A DNA stretch of 21,527 nucleotides, from contig CAMLNB010000030.1 of the NCBI GenBank assembly GCA_946481205.1, forward strand, positions 1 to 21,527, given 5' to 3'. Of this stretch, positions 7,875-16,593 are shown in pieces (the first letter of the stretch is position 1; each line of letters begins with the position of its first letter). A program made the translations under genes and the position numbers. The stretch is from an uncultured Kangiella sp. GTDB lineage: Bacteria > Pseudomonadota > Gammaproteobacteria > Enterobacterales > DSM-103792. The notes under the pieces were generated by a model. That model did no database searches. It was not told where the DNA came from and saw nothing but the letters and a program-made list of their open reading frames with translations.

Positions 7875-8627
7875 TCACAGACTGGCGTAATAGGGCGTCA
7901 GCAACGCCAGGCACTCCGTGCTGTAAGCCGGGTACGGGTCATGAATGCAGAGTTCACGCGAGTGCGGCGCGACCAAACCCGTGACAGCGGCCCCCGGTGC
8001 TGAGGCGGCCGGAGCCAGCGCCCAGATACGACGGCTGACCGGCTTGTCCGGTTTGGCCCGCAGGTCGATTCGCTGCTGCGGCAGCAAGCCGGTGTCGGTC
8101 AGCGCTGCCTGCAGGCGGTTATCGGCCTCCACCGGCAGCAGCAGCCACAGCATGCCGGTCGGCTGCAGCCAGCCGGCCGCCAAGCGCAGCAGCTCGGCCA
8201 AGGTCAGGGCATCGTCATGCCGGGCCAGATTGCGGGCACCATCGTCGGCGCGCCAGCTGTCGGCAAAGAACGGCGGATTGCTGACGATGCAGTCATAGGG
8301 TTGTCCAGCGGGCGGTCGGTACTGCTGCACCGGCAGTGCATGCAGCGTCAGCCGCTCCGACCACGGGCTGGCGGCGAAATTGCGCGCGGCGTCGAGGCAG
8401 GCACCGGCATCGAGTTCAACGGCATCGATCAGGGCATCGCAACGCTGGGCCAGCATCAGGCTGAGCAGCCCGGTGCCGGCGCCGATATCAAGCACCCGCT
8501 GCGCACCGGCGACCGGCACCAGCGCGCCGAACACGCAGGCATGCGTCGTCACCTTCATGCCCGAGTGGTCCTGCTCGATCCGGAATTGTTTGAACTGAAA
8601 CCAGGGATTGTGTTTGCGCTGGCGCAT
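7875..8627 (-). CDS. trmN6: tRNA1(Val) (adenine(37)-N6)-methyltransferase
   Basis: SAM-dependent methyltransferase (YfiC/TrmN6) that makes m6A at position 37 of tRNA1(Val). The 250-residue product has the Rossmann SAM motif VLDIGAGTGLLSLMLAQR, the acidic end of strand 2 (DAVELDAGA), and the N6-adenine methylase signature NPPFF preceded by DCIVS. The N-terminal FQFKQFRIEQDHSGMKVTTHACVFGA is typical of this subgroup. I choose the ATG at 8627 over 8648 because GGAGGA lies just 4 nt upstream and the product then begins MRQRKHNPWFQFKQF. It is divergent from rmuC across 133 bp. The family is clear; the exact tRNA target is taken from the E. coli orthologue. Confidence 0.9.
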   Translation of the reverse strand: MRQRKHNPWFQFKQFRIEQDHSGMKVTTHACVFGALVPVAGAQRVLDIGAGTGLLSLMLAQRCDALIDAVELDAGACLDAARNFAASPWSERLTLHALPVQQYRPPAGQPYDCIVSNPPFFADSWRADDGARNLARHDDALTLAELLRLAAGWLQPTGMLWLLLPVEADNRLQAALTDTGLLPQQRIDLRAKPDKPVSRRIWALAPAASAPGAAVTGLVAPHSRELCIHDPYPAYSTECLALLTPYYASL

Positions 8628-8717
8628 CGGGTCCTCCGCCGGGCGCATTGTAGCCAGCCGTTACGCACGCCGCGACGCAGCCGCACGGCGAGCGCAGGGC
8701 CTGCGCCTGTGCCGGGC

Positions 8718-8750
8718 GCAGAATTCCCGGCATACTGCGCCGAATTCTGC
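8718..8750. promoter_or_regulatory. Perfect 9-bp inverted repeat upstream of rmuC
   Basis: GCAGAATTC (8718-8726) and GAATTCTGC (8742-8750) are perfect reverse complements around a 15-nt spacer. The spacer contains a -10-like CATACT (8731-8736). The right arm ends two nt before the rmuC Shine-Dalgarno sequence GGAGGT. It could be an operator over a promoter, or a hairpin in the mRNA leader that sits next to the ribosome site. No -35 is evident. Confidence 0.4.
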
Positions 8751-8760
8751 CGGAGGTGTC

Positions 8761-10269
8761 ATGGAACTGGTTTTGTTGTTGTCGCTGTTGCTGGCGATGC
8801 TGGTGGTGTTGCTGATTGTGCTCAGTCTGCGGCTAAAGCCGCCGGTGATGGATTTGAGTCAGCAACCGGCGCTGCGCGATCTGCAGCAGCAGCTCAACCG
8901 GCTCGAAAGCGCCGACAGCCAGCTGCGCAGCGAACTCGGTCTGCAAGCGGCGACCCAACGCCAGGAGCTGGCGGCCCAGCTCGATGTGTTGGCGCGTGGC
9001 CAGCGCGAGCAGCACGCCCAATTCGGCCAGCAGCTGCATGCGCAACTGCAGAGCTTTGATCAGCGGCTGGCCACCTTGCAAAGCGATCTGAACCAGCGCT
9101 TCGATGCGCTGCGGCTGACCATTGATGAAAAACTCGGCAAAGCGCAGGACGATGCCCGCAGCGGTCGTGAAGAAATGCAGCAGGCATTGAACCGCTTCCG
9201 TGTGGAACTGACCGAGCAGCTGAAAGCCCTGAGCCAAGGCAACGAACAAAAACTGGAAGCGGTGCGCAGCACCGTTCAGCAACAGCTGAGCACACTGCAG
9301 GCCGACAACAGCAAGAAACTCGACGAGATGCGCGCCACGGTTGATGAAAAACTGCAGGCGACGCTGGAAAAACGGCTCGGCGATTCGTTCAAGCTGGTCA
9401 GCGAGCGATTGGAGCAAGTGCACAAAGGCTTGGGCGAAATGCAGACCCTGGCCAGCGGTGTTGGCGATCTGAAACGGGTGCTGACCAATGTCAAAACCCG
9501 CGGCACCTGGGGCGAAGTACAGCTCGGGGCGTTGCTCGAACAGATCCTCGCACCGGAACAATACGAAGCCAACGTGGCGACCCGGCCGCGCGCCAACGAG
9601 CGGGTGGAGTACGCCATCAAGCTGCCGGGCAAACAGGACGAAGGCCAAGTCTGGCTGCCGATCGATGCCAAGTTTCCGATCGAAGATTACCAGCGCCTGC
9701 TTGATGCCCAGGAACGTGCTGACGTGGTCGCGGTGGAAGAGGCCGGCAAACTGCTGGAGAGTCGGCTGAAAACCGAAGCGCGCACGATTCGCGACAAGTA
9801 CGTTGCCCCGCCGCACACCACCGATTTCGCCATTCTGTATCTGCCGACGGAAGGTCTGTACGCCGAAGCGCTGCGTCGCAGTGGTCTGGCTGAACTGTTG
9901 CAACGCGAGCACCGTATCACCTTGGCCGGGCCAACCACGCTGGCGGCCATGCTCAATTCGCTGCAGATGGGTTTCAAAACGCTGGCGATTGAAAAGCGCT
10001 CGTCGGAAGTCTGGCAAGTGTTGGGTGCGGTCAAAACCGAATTCGGCAAATTCGGTGAAGTGCTGGCTAAAACCAAGAAGAAACTGCAGGAAACGGTCAA
10101 TACCATCGACAGCGCCGAAACGCGCACGCGGGCGATCACCCGCAAGCTCAAGACCGTTGAAGCCTTGCCGGCGGCAGATGCGGCGACATTGCTTGGAAGC
10201 GACACTGACGAGGACGACGAAAAAAATGCCGATGAAGGTTCAACGCCCGATCTGGATCTGAAATTCTGA
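8761..10269 (+). CDS. rmuC: DNA recombination protein RmuC
   Basis: RmuC is a predicted membrane-tethered nuclease-fold protein known in E. coli for limiting recombination at inverted repeats; its biochemical role is poorly defined. The 502-residue product starts at ATG 8761 with GGAGGT 4 nt upstream; the longer open frame to 8608 lacks such a site. Order: one N-terminal membrane helix (residues 3-23), a long Gln/Glu/Leu-rich coiled coil (about 35-230), then the RmuC core with LGEMQTLASGVGDLKRVLTNVKTRGTWGE, LPIDAKFPIEDY, FAILYLPTEGLYAE and the LQMGFKTLAIEKRSSEVW helix. The tail is acidic (DTDEDDE). Neighbours are divergent trmN6 and downstream yhhQ, 90 bp away with no terminator visible. Confidence 0.93.
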   Translation: MELVLLLSLLLAMLVVLLIVLSLRLKPPVMDLSQQPALRDLQQQLNRLESADSQLRSELGLQAATQRQELAAQLDVLARGQREQHAQFGQQLHAQLQSFDQRLATLQSDLNQRFDALRLTIDEKLGKAQDDARSGREEMQQALNRFRVELTEQLKALSQGNEQKLEAVRSTVQQQLSTLQADNSKKLDEMRATVDEKLQATLEKRLGDSFKLVSERLEQVHKGLGEMQTLASGVGDLKRVLTNVKTRGTWGEVQLGALLEQILAPEQYEANVATRPRANERVEYAIKLPGKQDEGQVWLPIDAKFPIEDYQRLLDAQERADVVAVEEAGKLLESRLKTEARTIRDKYVAPPHTTDFAILYLPTEGLYAEALRRSGLAELLQREHRITLAGPTTLAAMLNSLQMGFKTLAIEKRSSEVWQVLGAVKTEFGKFGEVLAKTKKKLQETVNTIDSAETRTRAITRKLKTVEALPAADAATLLGSDTDEDDEKNADEGSTPDLDLKF

Positions 10270-10359
10270 GCGCTGTAAGTCGGATCAGGCCCGGCACACC
10301 CGCCGCGGCTGACCCGCCGAATCACGACCGGCCAATGGCAATGGAGCCCCAGTGCAACC

Positions 10360-11043
10360 ATGCAGAATCAACGTGAGTACCGTTACTACGATTTGGTGAT
10401 GGTTGGCTTTGTCACCGTCTTGTTGTGCTCGAATCTGATCGGCCCGGCCAAGATCGCCGAAGTTGCCGGTTTCACCTTCGGTGCCGGTGTCTTGTTCTTT
10501 CCATTCTCGTATATCTTCGGCGACTGCCTGACCGAGGTGTATGGCTACAAGCGCGCGCGTCGGGTGGTCTGGGCCGGTTTCGCCGCGCTGATTTTCGCCT
10601 CGATGATGACCCAGATTGTGCTGGCGTTTCCGCCGGCGCCGGGCTGGCCGCATCAGGCTGCCTACGAAACCGCGCTTGGCGCAACTTGGCGCATCGCACT
10701 GGCTTCATTGGTCGCGTTCTGGGCCGGTGAGTTCGTCAACTCTTACGTGCTGGCCAAGATCAAACTGTGGATGCAGGGCCGGCATCTGTACGTGCGCACG
10801 ATCAGCTCCACCGTCGCCGGTCAGGCGATCGATTCCATGCTGTTCTACACGCTGGCGTTCTGGGGTATCTGGAGCACCGAACAGTTACTGCTGGTCATGA
10901 TCAGCAATTACGCCATCAAGGTGCTGTGGGAGGCGTTGATGACCCCGCTAACCTACGTCATCGTCGGCTTTCTGAAGAAACGCGAACACGAAGACGTGTT
11001 CGACCGCGACACCAATTTCACCCCGTTCTCGCTGAAAACCTGA
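10360..11043 (+). CDS. yhhQ: Queuosine precursor transporter, YhhQ/DUF165 family
   Basis: Inner-membrane ECF-S-like transporter that imports 7-deazaguanine precursors (preQ0/preQ1) for queuosine tRNA modification in E. coli. The 227-residue length and hydrophobic profile (about six membrane segments) fit. Diagnostic motifs are the N-terminal YYDLVMVGFVTVLLCSNLIGPAK, the FPFSYIFGDCLTEVYGYKRAR block, and GRHLYVRTISSTVAGQAIDSM followed by IKVLWEALMTPLTY. The ATG at 10360 has only a distant GGAG (13 nt away), so translation initiation looks weak or coupled. I looked for a preQ1 aptamer in 10270-10359 and saw no match. It may be co-transcribed with rmuC. Confidence 0.92.
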   Translation: MQNQREYRYYDLVMVGFVTVLLCSNLIGPAKIAEVAGFTFGAGVLFFPFSYIFGDCLTEVYGYKRARRVVWAGFAALIFASMMTQIVLAFPPAPGWPHQAAYETALGATWRIALASLVAFWAGEFVNSYVLAKIKLWMQGRHLYVRTISSTVAGQAIDSMLFYTLAFWGIWSTEQLLLVMISNYAIKVLWEALMTPLTYVIVGFLKKREHEDVFDRDTNFTPFSLKT

Positions 11044-11137
11044 GCCCGGACTGATGGCAGCGTTTTGGGCGCGCGGTCTGCGCCCGAGCAGCTGGCATCA
11101 TGGCTGCACCTGATGAACACGTTCCCCAGGTTTTGCC

Positions 11138-11314
11138 ATGAGTCACTTTGCTTTGAAACGCTTCAGTCACGTTCGGCCGCTTACTGTCCCAACACGGCAT
11201 GCGGCCGTTTTTTTTCAAGATTCCACCGAGCAGCGTTTGCAGAAGGAGGATCGGTTGATTGCCATCGGTCTGCTGGTTTGCTTCGCTGTTCAACTGATAG
11301 TGCTGGTGTTCTAG
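11138..11314 (+). CDS. Putative 58-residue tail-anchored membrane microprotein
   Basis: An open frame from ATG 11138 to TAG 11312-11314 lies in the gap after yhhQ. The product has a basic N-terminus (MSHFALKRFSHVRPL), a charged hydrophilic linker (DSTEQRLQKEDR, residues 28-39) and a 19-residue C-terminal hydrophobic helix, LIAIGLLVCFAVQLIVLVF. This amphipathic-then-membrane layout is protein-like and unlikely to be random. AGG lies 7 nt before the ATG. A terminator-like hairpin with eight T residues lies inside the frame (11174-11215). A strong Shine-Dalgarno sequence, AAGGAGG at 11243, stands 5 nt before an in-frame TTG at 11255, so the true product could instead be a 19-residue hydrophobic peptide (11255-11314). 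I recognise no family. Existence is an inference from composition. Confidence 0.42.
   Translation: MSHFALKRFSHVRPLTVPTRHAAVFFQDSTEQRLQKEDRLIAIGLLVCFAVQLIVLVF
11174..11215 (+). terminator. Intrinsic-terminator-like hairpin after yhhQ
   Basis: CGGCCGC (11174-11180) pairs perfectly with GCGGCCG (11201-11207) across a 20-nt loop, and eight consecutive T residues (11208-11215) follow. This would end the rmuC-yhhQ transcript. It lies inside the 58-residue ORF starting at 11138, so if that ORF is translated a ribosome would disrupt the stem, giving an attenuator-like arrangement. Confidence 0.7.
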
Positions 11315-11316
11315 CC

Positions 11317-11346
11317 AAAGAAAACGGCGGCCCGAGGGCCGCCGTT
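11317..11346 (-). terminator. Intrinsic terminator of the protease gene
   Basis: AACGGCGGCC (11323-11332) and GGCCGCCGTT (11337-11346) form a perfect 10-bp GC-rich stem with a CGAG loop on the plus strand. Read on the minus strand it is followed by TTTTCTTTG, the expected U-rich tail, 51 nt after the protease stop. On the plus strand no T tract follows, so it is mainly a minus-strand terminator. Confidence 0.88.
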
Positions 11347-11396
11347 CTGCGTTGATACCCAGTGACAGCTGATAAGTGTCAGCCGTCGCTGTGGTC

Positions 11397-14300
11397 TTAG
11401 TGGCGCTTGCGGCGCATCGCCAACAGCGCGACGAGACCGGCCAACAGCAACAGCGGTGAGCTACCGCCACCACCACCGCTGCTACCACCGGTATTGCCAG
11501 GGCTGGTCGCTGCTGTGGCTTTCAGTGTCACCTCGGCGCTGTCGTCACTGAGGCCGTCGCTGACGGTGACAGTAAAGCGATAGTCACCCGTCGGCACATT
11601 GCTCAGGCTCAGTTGCGCGGTATCGGCGCCGGTGCTGGTCAGCGCGCTGCCACTGGTTTGGCTCCAGCTATAGCTCAGCATGCGGCCGCTGGCGGCCCAG
11701 CTTGGCCGGGCATCGAGCGCGACATTGCTGCCGGCGGTGATGTTGACCGTGCTGCTGGCCACTTTCGCGGTCGCGATCGGGGTCACCGTCAGCGTGAACC
11801 GACTGCTGTGTCGATCGTTCGGTTGCGAGGCATCGTAAACGGTGACGGTGACTTCCGTTTCGCCATGCCAGTCGGTTTCCGGGATCAGATCGAAGGTCGA
11901 ACCGGCGCTGTTGCCGTGTACCTCGGCCGTGACGTGCTCACCACTGACTTCGATCACGTTCGCGGTCGGCAGCTGATCGACGTACATCACCATCAGATCT
12001 TCGATGGCCTCGTTCTGCACCGTGCTCACATCGTTCATGCCACTGACCACGATGTTGCCCACGACGACCAGCGGCTTGCTGAGCGTCACGGTTTCGGCGT
12101 CGCCGTACTCGCTGCTCAGTTGAACGTGCAGGCTGTTGCCGACGGCAGCAGCGCCAACCTTGGCCGAGAACTTCAGCATGATCGCGCTGCGCTCCGGACC
12201 ATGGTAGTCACCGCAGACGACCAGACCTTTGCGGATCTTGTCGCTGAGGTTGTCGTAGCCATAGCTGTCGCCGATCCAGCCCAGATCCGGGCCAAAGCTG
12301 CCACGTGGACCGTAGTAGCCGTGGGTACCGATGCTGCCTTCGTTGTAATCGCCATCCATGTCGCTGTAAGCGAAATACACCTCGAACGCACCGGGCTCGA
12401 AATCGAGCGCTTCGCGGACCACGGTTTCGTAGTTGTAACTGGCGTCAGCATCAAACTCGTAGCCATTCCACAGAGTCGGAATTTCCTTCACGCCTTCCCA
12501 TTGGAAATACTGCAAACCGGCTTCGCTGTCGCGCGCAATCATCACGCCCGAGAACCAGCTGCCGTCCGAGCCGGTGTCACCACGCCAGTACGGCGCGACC
12601 AGCATGTCCGGGAAGAATTGCTCCTCCACCGGGAAGTGCACCGGGAAGAAATGCACCATGTTGTCGTACTGAACAAACCCACCCGGCGAAATGCCAATCG
12701 TGCCCGGGGTGTGTTCACGCTTGACGCCATACAGCGGCACATGCACGTCTTCACCCCAGAACAGTTCGCTGGTCGAGAAATAGACCTGGTTCGACGAACC
12801 GCTGATCTGACTGATCGGGCTGTAACCGAAGTTGCGCAGATTCAGATACCGACCATCCGGCGAGCCCGGAACGCGGCAGCTCGGATCGTTGTCGCTGGTG
12901 GTGAATTCATAGCGACGGCCGGTATTGCGGGTGGCTTCCTGAATGCCGGTCACCGATACCGCTTGTTCACTGCTGCTCAGTGCGGCGCTGCCTTGGTTGT
13001 TGCCAACCATGCGGGCGCTACCCGGCACCAGTTTCAAACCAGTCGGCAAGGCAACGTTCAGCGCGAAATCGCGATCCTGACCAAACAAGTTCGGATCCAG
13101 CTGCACGGTGTAATCGACCACATCGCCGACCTTGGCGTTTTGCTTGCTTGCCGCCAACGTGACATCCGGGCCGACATGTTCGACGCGCACGCCGACTGTG
13201 CCGAGGTTGCCGGCGTTGTTGGCATCGATACCGACATCAAACGCGCCGTAGTACACCTCGCCTTCGACCAGTTCTGGCAGCTCCCATTGCACCGCCAGCT
13301 CCACCGGCGCGAGGCCATCGCTGCTGCGCGGTGCGACCACGCTGAAGTTGCCGGCGTCGTTGTCACCGACCACAGCCCAGGCAAACGAAATCGGATCGGC
13401 GGTGTCGATTTGACCATTCCAGGTATCGACCCATTTTTCATTGCTGACCACGATCCAGTAGCGGCCCGGTTCCGGATTGTTGATCGCGCAGAAGTTGCGC
13501 AGCATCCAGACCGAGTAGCACAGCGCTTCTTCGCTCCATTCAACCAGACCGTTGTCATTCACATCACGGCCCATATCGAGTGCAGCAATCGCGCCTTGCA
13601 CGGCGGTATTCGGGTAGACATCGACAACCAGACGCTTGGTGCCGACCGGCACATCGATCATCCGGACATGCCGGCCCGGATCATTGGCCAGCGCTTCGCC
13701 CCCTTCTTCGGCGTAATGCTGCGGCATGCTCAGGTGCACGGTTTGCTGATTGGCTTTGACCAAACCGTAAGCGCGCGTAGTCAAATCGCTGAACTCCGGC
13801 AGCATCACCGGCTGGCCGACATTGCGACCGATCTTGCGATGAGCATCGGCGCTGATTTCATTCGGCAGACCGCCAGATGCCCAGCGCACGACGACCGGCA
13901 ATTTCAGCGTCGGTGAACTGTCGTTCGGCGTCAGCACCAGCTTGCCAAACCGATCTTCACTGGAGGAATCAAACGGACCGGTACCACCGGTGACGCTGAC
14001 ATCATCGGTCACCGCACGGATCAGCACGGTCTGGGTTTCGCCAGCGCGCAGGCTGAAGCTTGACGGGGTCGCTTCCAGCCGCACCATCGGCGCGCCTTCG
14101 GCCGTGACATCTTCGGCATTGACGGTCCAGCTGCCATCACGAGTGGCTTTGAACGTGCGCATCCAGGTGCAGCGATCACGGCATTCGCGATTGACCAGGA
14201 ACGCCAGGTTCAGGTTGCTGGCGTTGCCGCCTTCATCCGGATTGGCGTTGCGGAAATTCGCGGCCGATTCATCGAGCACGAGGCTGGCGTTGATCGCCTG

Positions 14301-16553
14301 ATCGACGCGGACAACACCGGCACCGGCATCAAAATAACTGGCCGGTGGCGGCGCGCCCCAGTAACTGATGTTATAGGCCGGCCCAGCGGTCATCATCATC
14401 GCCGATTGCACTTCGGCCGGCGTCCAGTTCGGTTGACTGTTGCGTATCAGCGCCAGCGCACCGGCGACATGCGGCGAGGCCATCGAGGTGCCGCTCATGA
14501 CGGTGTAATCACCGGTCATTGGCGTCACCGAGAACGGCTGCTCGTCGGCGTGCGCGGCGTAGATATCGACACCGGGTGCGCCAATGCTTGGGAACAACAG
14601 ATTGGCAACCGTTTGCGACGGACCGCGTGACGAGAACTCGGCGACTTGATCGGCTTTGCTGACATCGTAAGCAACGTTCAGATTGATGTCGTCGATCGTG
14701 GCCTCATGGCCGCTGCCGGCCGCCAGCCAATCGACCAGCGTTTGACCGGTCGACGAATCGACATGAATCGCCGGCAACACATGCGGATCGTGGCCGATCT
14801 CGTACACGCTCGGCGTGTCGAGCGATGCATTCGGATCGTCATACAGCACCAAACCCCCGGCACCGCCGGCGAGCACGTTCGCGCCTTTCAGAATGCGTGC
14901 GTTGATGCCGCGACGGCAGACGACGATCTCGCCATTGAAGGTGCCAGCCGGATACGGCTGCTCGCACAAATCATCGGCTTCGGCCGAATTCGGGTTGTCG
15001 TAGTTGGCTGCCGACACCACCGGCGCGGTGATACCGCCGCTGAGGCTGTAGCCGTAAATGCCCCAAGCCGGCGGGTTGTCGCCGCCGCTGAAATCACGCA
15101 TTTGCTTCTGACCGAGTTCAACGCTGCGGCCATGCGTGGTCGCGGCAACCGCAGCGAGCCAGGGCGAGGCATGATCGCGACCGAACGTGCCGGAGTTGCC
15201 GGCCGATGCCGCGACGCTGATGCCGGCTTCGCGGGCCGCCAGAAACGCCAGCTCAGTTGGACTGGTCCACGGTTGTTGCTCACTGCCGCCGACCGAGAAG
15301 TTGATGACATCGACGCCATCGGCAATCGCATCATCGACCGCTTTCAGCGTTGCCGTTTCCGGACAGCCGGCATATTTGTCGCCTGCGTTGCCGTAATAGC
15401 AAACCTGATAGGAAATGATGTTGGCGCGCGGCGCCACGCCGGAGATGCGTGCAAACGTGTGTGCAACCGAGAAACCGTCGCCGGTTTCGCCAAGCGTCGG
15501 CGTGGTCAGCGGCACGTTGTACAGCACGTTGCCGGCAACGGTGCTGGCGGTGTGCGAACCGTGGCCATGGTAATCCTCGCCGGTGGCCGGGCGTTTGATC
15601 TGACCAAACTCGTCGCGCAGTTCCCAATCGGAATAGGCGTTGGTGATTTCCGGATAAGAGCGAATGCCGATCAGCTTGTCATTGCACAGCGCGGCAAATT
15701 CCGGCTTGGCGCAATCACCTTTGTAAACGCCGCTGCCGTACGGATTGATGTGCTGGTAGCCGTCAGCATCGACTGCGGCAAACGACGGGTGATCGCTGTT
15801 GATGCCGGTGTCGAGAATACCGGCAATGATGCCTTCGCCGCGGTTGGCACCGGTGGCGCCGATCGCGCTGCCATCCCAGATCGAACCGGCACCGATATGC
15901 TGCGGGCCGACATCGGTATGGAGTTTCAGCAGCGTCGAGCGAGTCACGCTGCGTACGCCCGGCAATTGCGCAATCGCTTCGGCCTGATCTTGCGTCAAAC
16001 GCATCGCCATGCCGTTGAAACCGTGCCGGTAATAATGAAACGGTGTCGCGCCGGCTTTGACCTGGCTGCGTATCGTGTTGATGGTTTTTGCTTGTTGGCT
16101 GCCGAGGTAACTGGCGTACTGTTTGGCGGCGCCGGATTTCAGATTGAGCTTGCCCGGTTGACTGCCGTTCTTGCTGCTGACGACCGCAGCGTATCCACTG
16201 ATGCCGCCCTTGTAACTCGCCACCGGTGCATCGCTGAGCTGAATGATCCAGCTGTGCTCACCGCCACCGAGTTTGCTGTCGCGGGTGAATGGCACTTTGC
16301 TGCTGCGCTCGGTACGGACGTTGGCGCGGTTCAGCACGGCGTCGCTGCCGTAACGGCGCTGCAATTGTTCGAGCAGCTTCTGCTGACGCTTCTGTTGTTG
16401 TTCGCTGCTCGGTGCTTTGTCGAGCCGCGGTGCGCTGAAGCGGCTCGGTGCCGTCGGCGTGTCCGACCCAACCAGCCAGTCCAGCACACCGGCGCTGGCA
16501 CTGGCGACATAGCCGGCCGCGGCGATGGCAAAGACGATTTGCCGTAGTTTCAT
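11397..16553 (-). CDS. Large secreted S8 (subtilisin-like) serine protease with PA insert and GlyGly-CTERM tail
   Basis: The 1718-residue secreted endopeptidase has a Sec signal (residues 1-21, ending ASASA). An I9-like propeptide follows (about 95-210: HSWIIQLSDAPVASY ... AIAQLPGVRSV). The S8 catalytic domain (about 215-735) has D248 in GILDTG, H331 in GHGSH, oxyanion N453 in ASAGNSG and S690 in SGTSMASPH, so the triad is intact. A protease-associated domain is inserted at about 510-620 (GEIVVCRRG, AGGLVLYDD). Then come long beta-rich regions, a cadherin-like segment (PETDWHGETEVTVTVYDAS) and a PKD-like segment (SYSWSQTSGS ... VSDGLSDDSA). It ends with Gly/Ser linker, hydrophobic helix and RRKRH (from 1686), a GlyGly-CTERM signal. 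AAGGGG lies 8 nt before the ATG. A rhombosortase that could cleave this tail is encoded at the right edge of the window. Confidence 0.95.
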   Translation of the reverse strand: MKLRQIVFAIAAAGYVASASAGVLDWLVGSDTPTAPSRFSAPRLDKAPSSEQQQKRQQKLLEQLQRRYGSDAVLNRANVRTERSSKVPFTRDSKLGGGEHSWIIQLSDAPVASYKGGISGYAAVVSSKNGSQPGKLNLKSGAAKQYASYLGSQQAKTINTIRSQVKAGATPFHYYRHGFNGMAMRLTQDQAEAIAQLPGVRSVTRSTLLKLHTDVGPQHIGAGSIWDGSAIGATGANRGEGIIAGILDTGINSDHPSFAAVDADGYQHINPYGSGVYKGDCAKPEFAALCNDKLIGIRSYPEITNAYSDWELRDEFGQIKRPATGEDYHGHGSHTASTVAGNVLYNVPLTTPTLGETGDGFSVAHTFARISGVAPRANIISYQVCYYGNAGDKYAGCPETATLKAVDDAIADGVDVINFSVGGSEQQPWTSPTELAFLAAREAGISVAASAGNSGTFGRDHASPWLAAVAATTHGRSVELGQKQMRDFSGGDNPPAWGIYGYSLSGGITAPVVSAANYDNPNSAEADDLCEQPYPAGTFNGEIVVCRRGINARILKGANVLAGGAGGLVLYDDPNASLDTPSVYEIGHDPHVLPAIHVDSSTGQTLVDWLAAGSGHEATIDDINLNVAYDVSKADQVAEFSSRGPSQTVANLLFPSIGAPGVDIYAAHADEQPFSVTPMTGDYTVMSGTSMASPHVAGALALIRNSQPNWTPAEVQSAMMMTAGPAYNISYWGAPPPASYFDAGAGVVRVDQAINASLVLDESAANFRNANPDEGGNASNLNLAFLVNRECRDRCTWMRTFKATRDGSWTVNAEDVTAEGAPMVRLEATPSSFSLRAGETQTVLIRAVTDDVSVTGGTGPFDSSSEDRFGKLVLTPNDSSPTLKLPVVVRWASGGLPNEISADAHRKIGRNVGQPVMLPEFSDLTTRAYGLVKANQQTVHLSMPQHYAEEGGEALANDPGRHVRMIDVPVGTKRLVVDVYPNTAVQGAIAALDMGRDVNDNGLVEWSEEALCYSVWMLRNFCAINNPEPGRYWIVVSNEKWVDTWNGQIDTADPISFAWAVVGDNDAGNFSVVAPRSSDGLAPVELAVQWELPELVEGEVYYGAFDVGIDANNAGNLGTVGVRVEHVGPDVTLAASKQNAKVGDVVDYTVQLDPNLFGQDRDFALNVALPTGLKLVPGSARMVGNNQGSAALSSSEQAVSVTGIQEATRNTGRRYEFTTSDNDPSCRVPGSPDGRYLNLRNFGYSPISQISGSSNQVYFSTSELFWGEDVHVPLYGVKREHTPGTIGISPGGFVQYDNMVHFFPVHFPVEEQFFPDMLVAPYWRGDTGSDGSWFSGVMIARDSEAGLQYFQWEGVKEIPTLWNGYEFDADASYNYETVVREALDFEPGAFEVYFAYSDMDGDYNEGSIGTHGYYGPRGSFGPDLGWIGDSYGYDNLSDKIRKGLVVCGDYHGPERSAIMLKFSAKVGAAAVGNSLHVQLSSEYGDAETVTLSKPLVVVGNIVVSGMNDVSTVQNEAIEDLMVMYVDQLPTANVIEVSGEHVTAEVHGNSAGSTFDLIPETDWHGETEVTVTVYDASQPNDRHSSRFTLTVTPIATAKVASSTVNITAGSNVALDARPSWAASGRMLSYSWSQTSGSALTSTGADTAQLSLSNVPTGDYRFTVTVSDGLSDDSAEVTLKATAATSPGNTGGSSGGGGGSSPLLLLAGLVALLAMRRKRH

Positions 16554-16593
16554 TGTGATGTCCCCTTAGTGTTTATTTTTTCTGTACCGACGT

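Noticed and set aside
8833..10017. 394-codon open frame antisense to rmuC, and similar antisense frames over mprF (4940-5806)
   Set aside because: Both are fully contained in well-supported genes and have shadow-like composition.
10270..10359. Possible preQ1 riboswitch before the YhhQ-type transporter
   Set aside because: I could not find the short GC stem followed by an A-rich tail and terminator or sequestered ribosome site that these aptamers need.
11067..11085. GGGCGC-N7-GCGCCC hairpin after yhhQ
   Set aside because: No T tract on either strand nearby; the T8 hairpin at 11174-11215 is the better terminator.
11018..11488. 156-codon minus-strand frame across the protease 3' end and the yhhQ 3' end
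   Set aside because: It overlaps the GlyGly-CTERM coding end and a terminator; low-complexity start (MVAAVVVAVAHRCCC) and no Shine-Dalgarno sequence.
11613..13916. 767-codon open frame antisense to the protease
   Set aside because: It mirrors the codon periodicity of the protease gene; the product is His/Asp/Arg/Ala-rich with no signal, domain or fold motif, and there is no ribosome site.
14646..16547. 633-codon open frame antisense to the protease catalytic region
   Set aside because: The opposite strand encodes the intact Asp/His/Ser triad and signal peptide; this frame has no recognisable motif.
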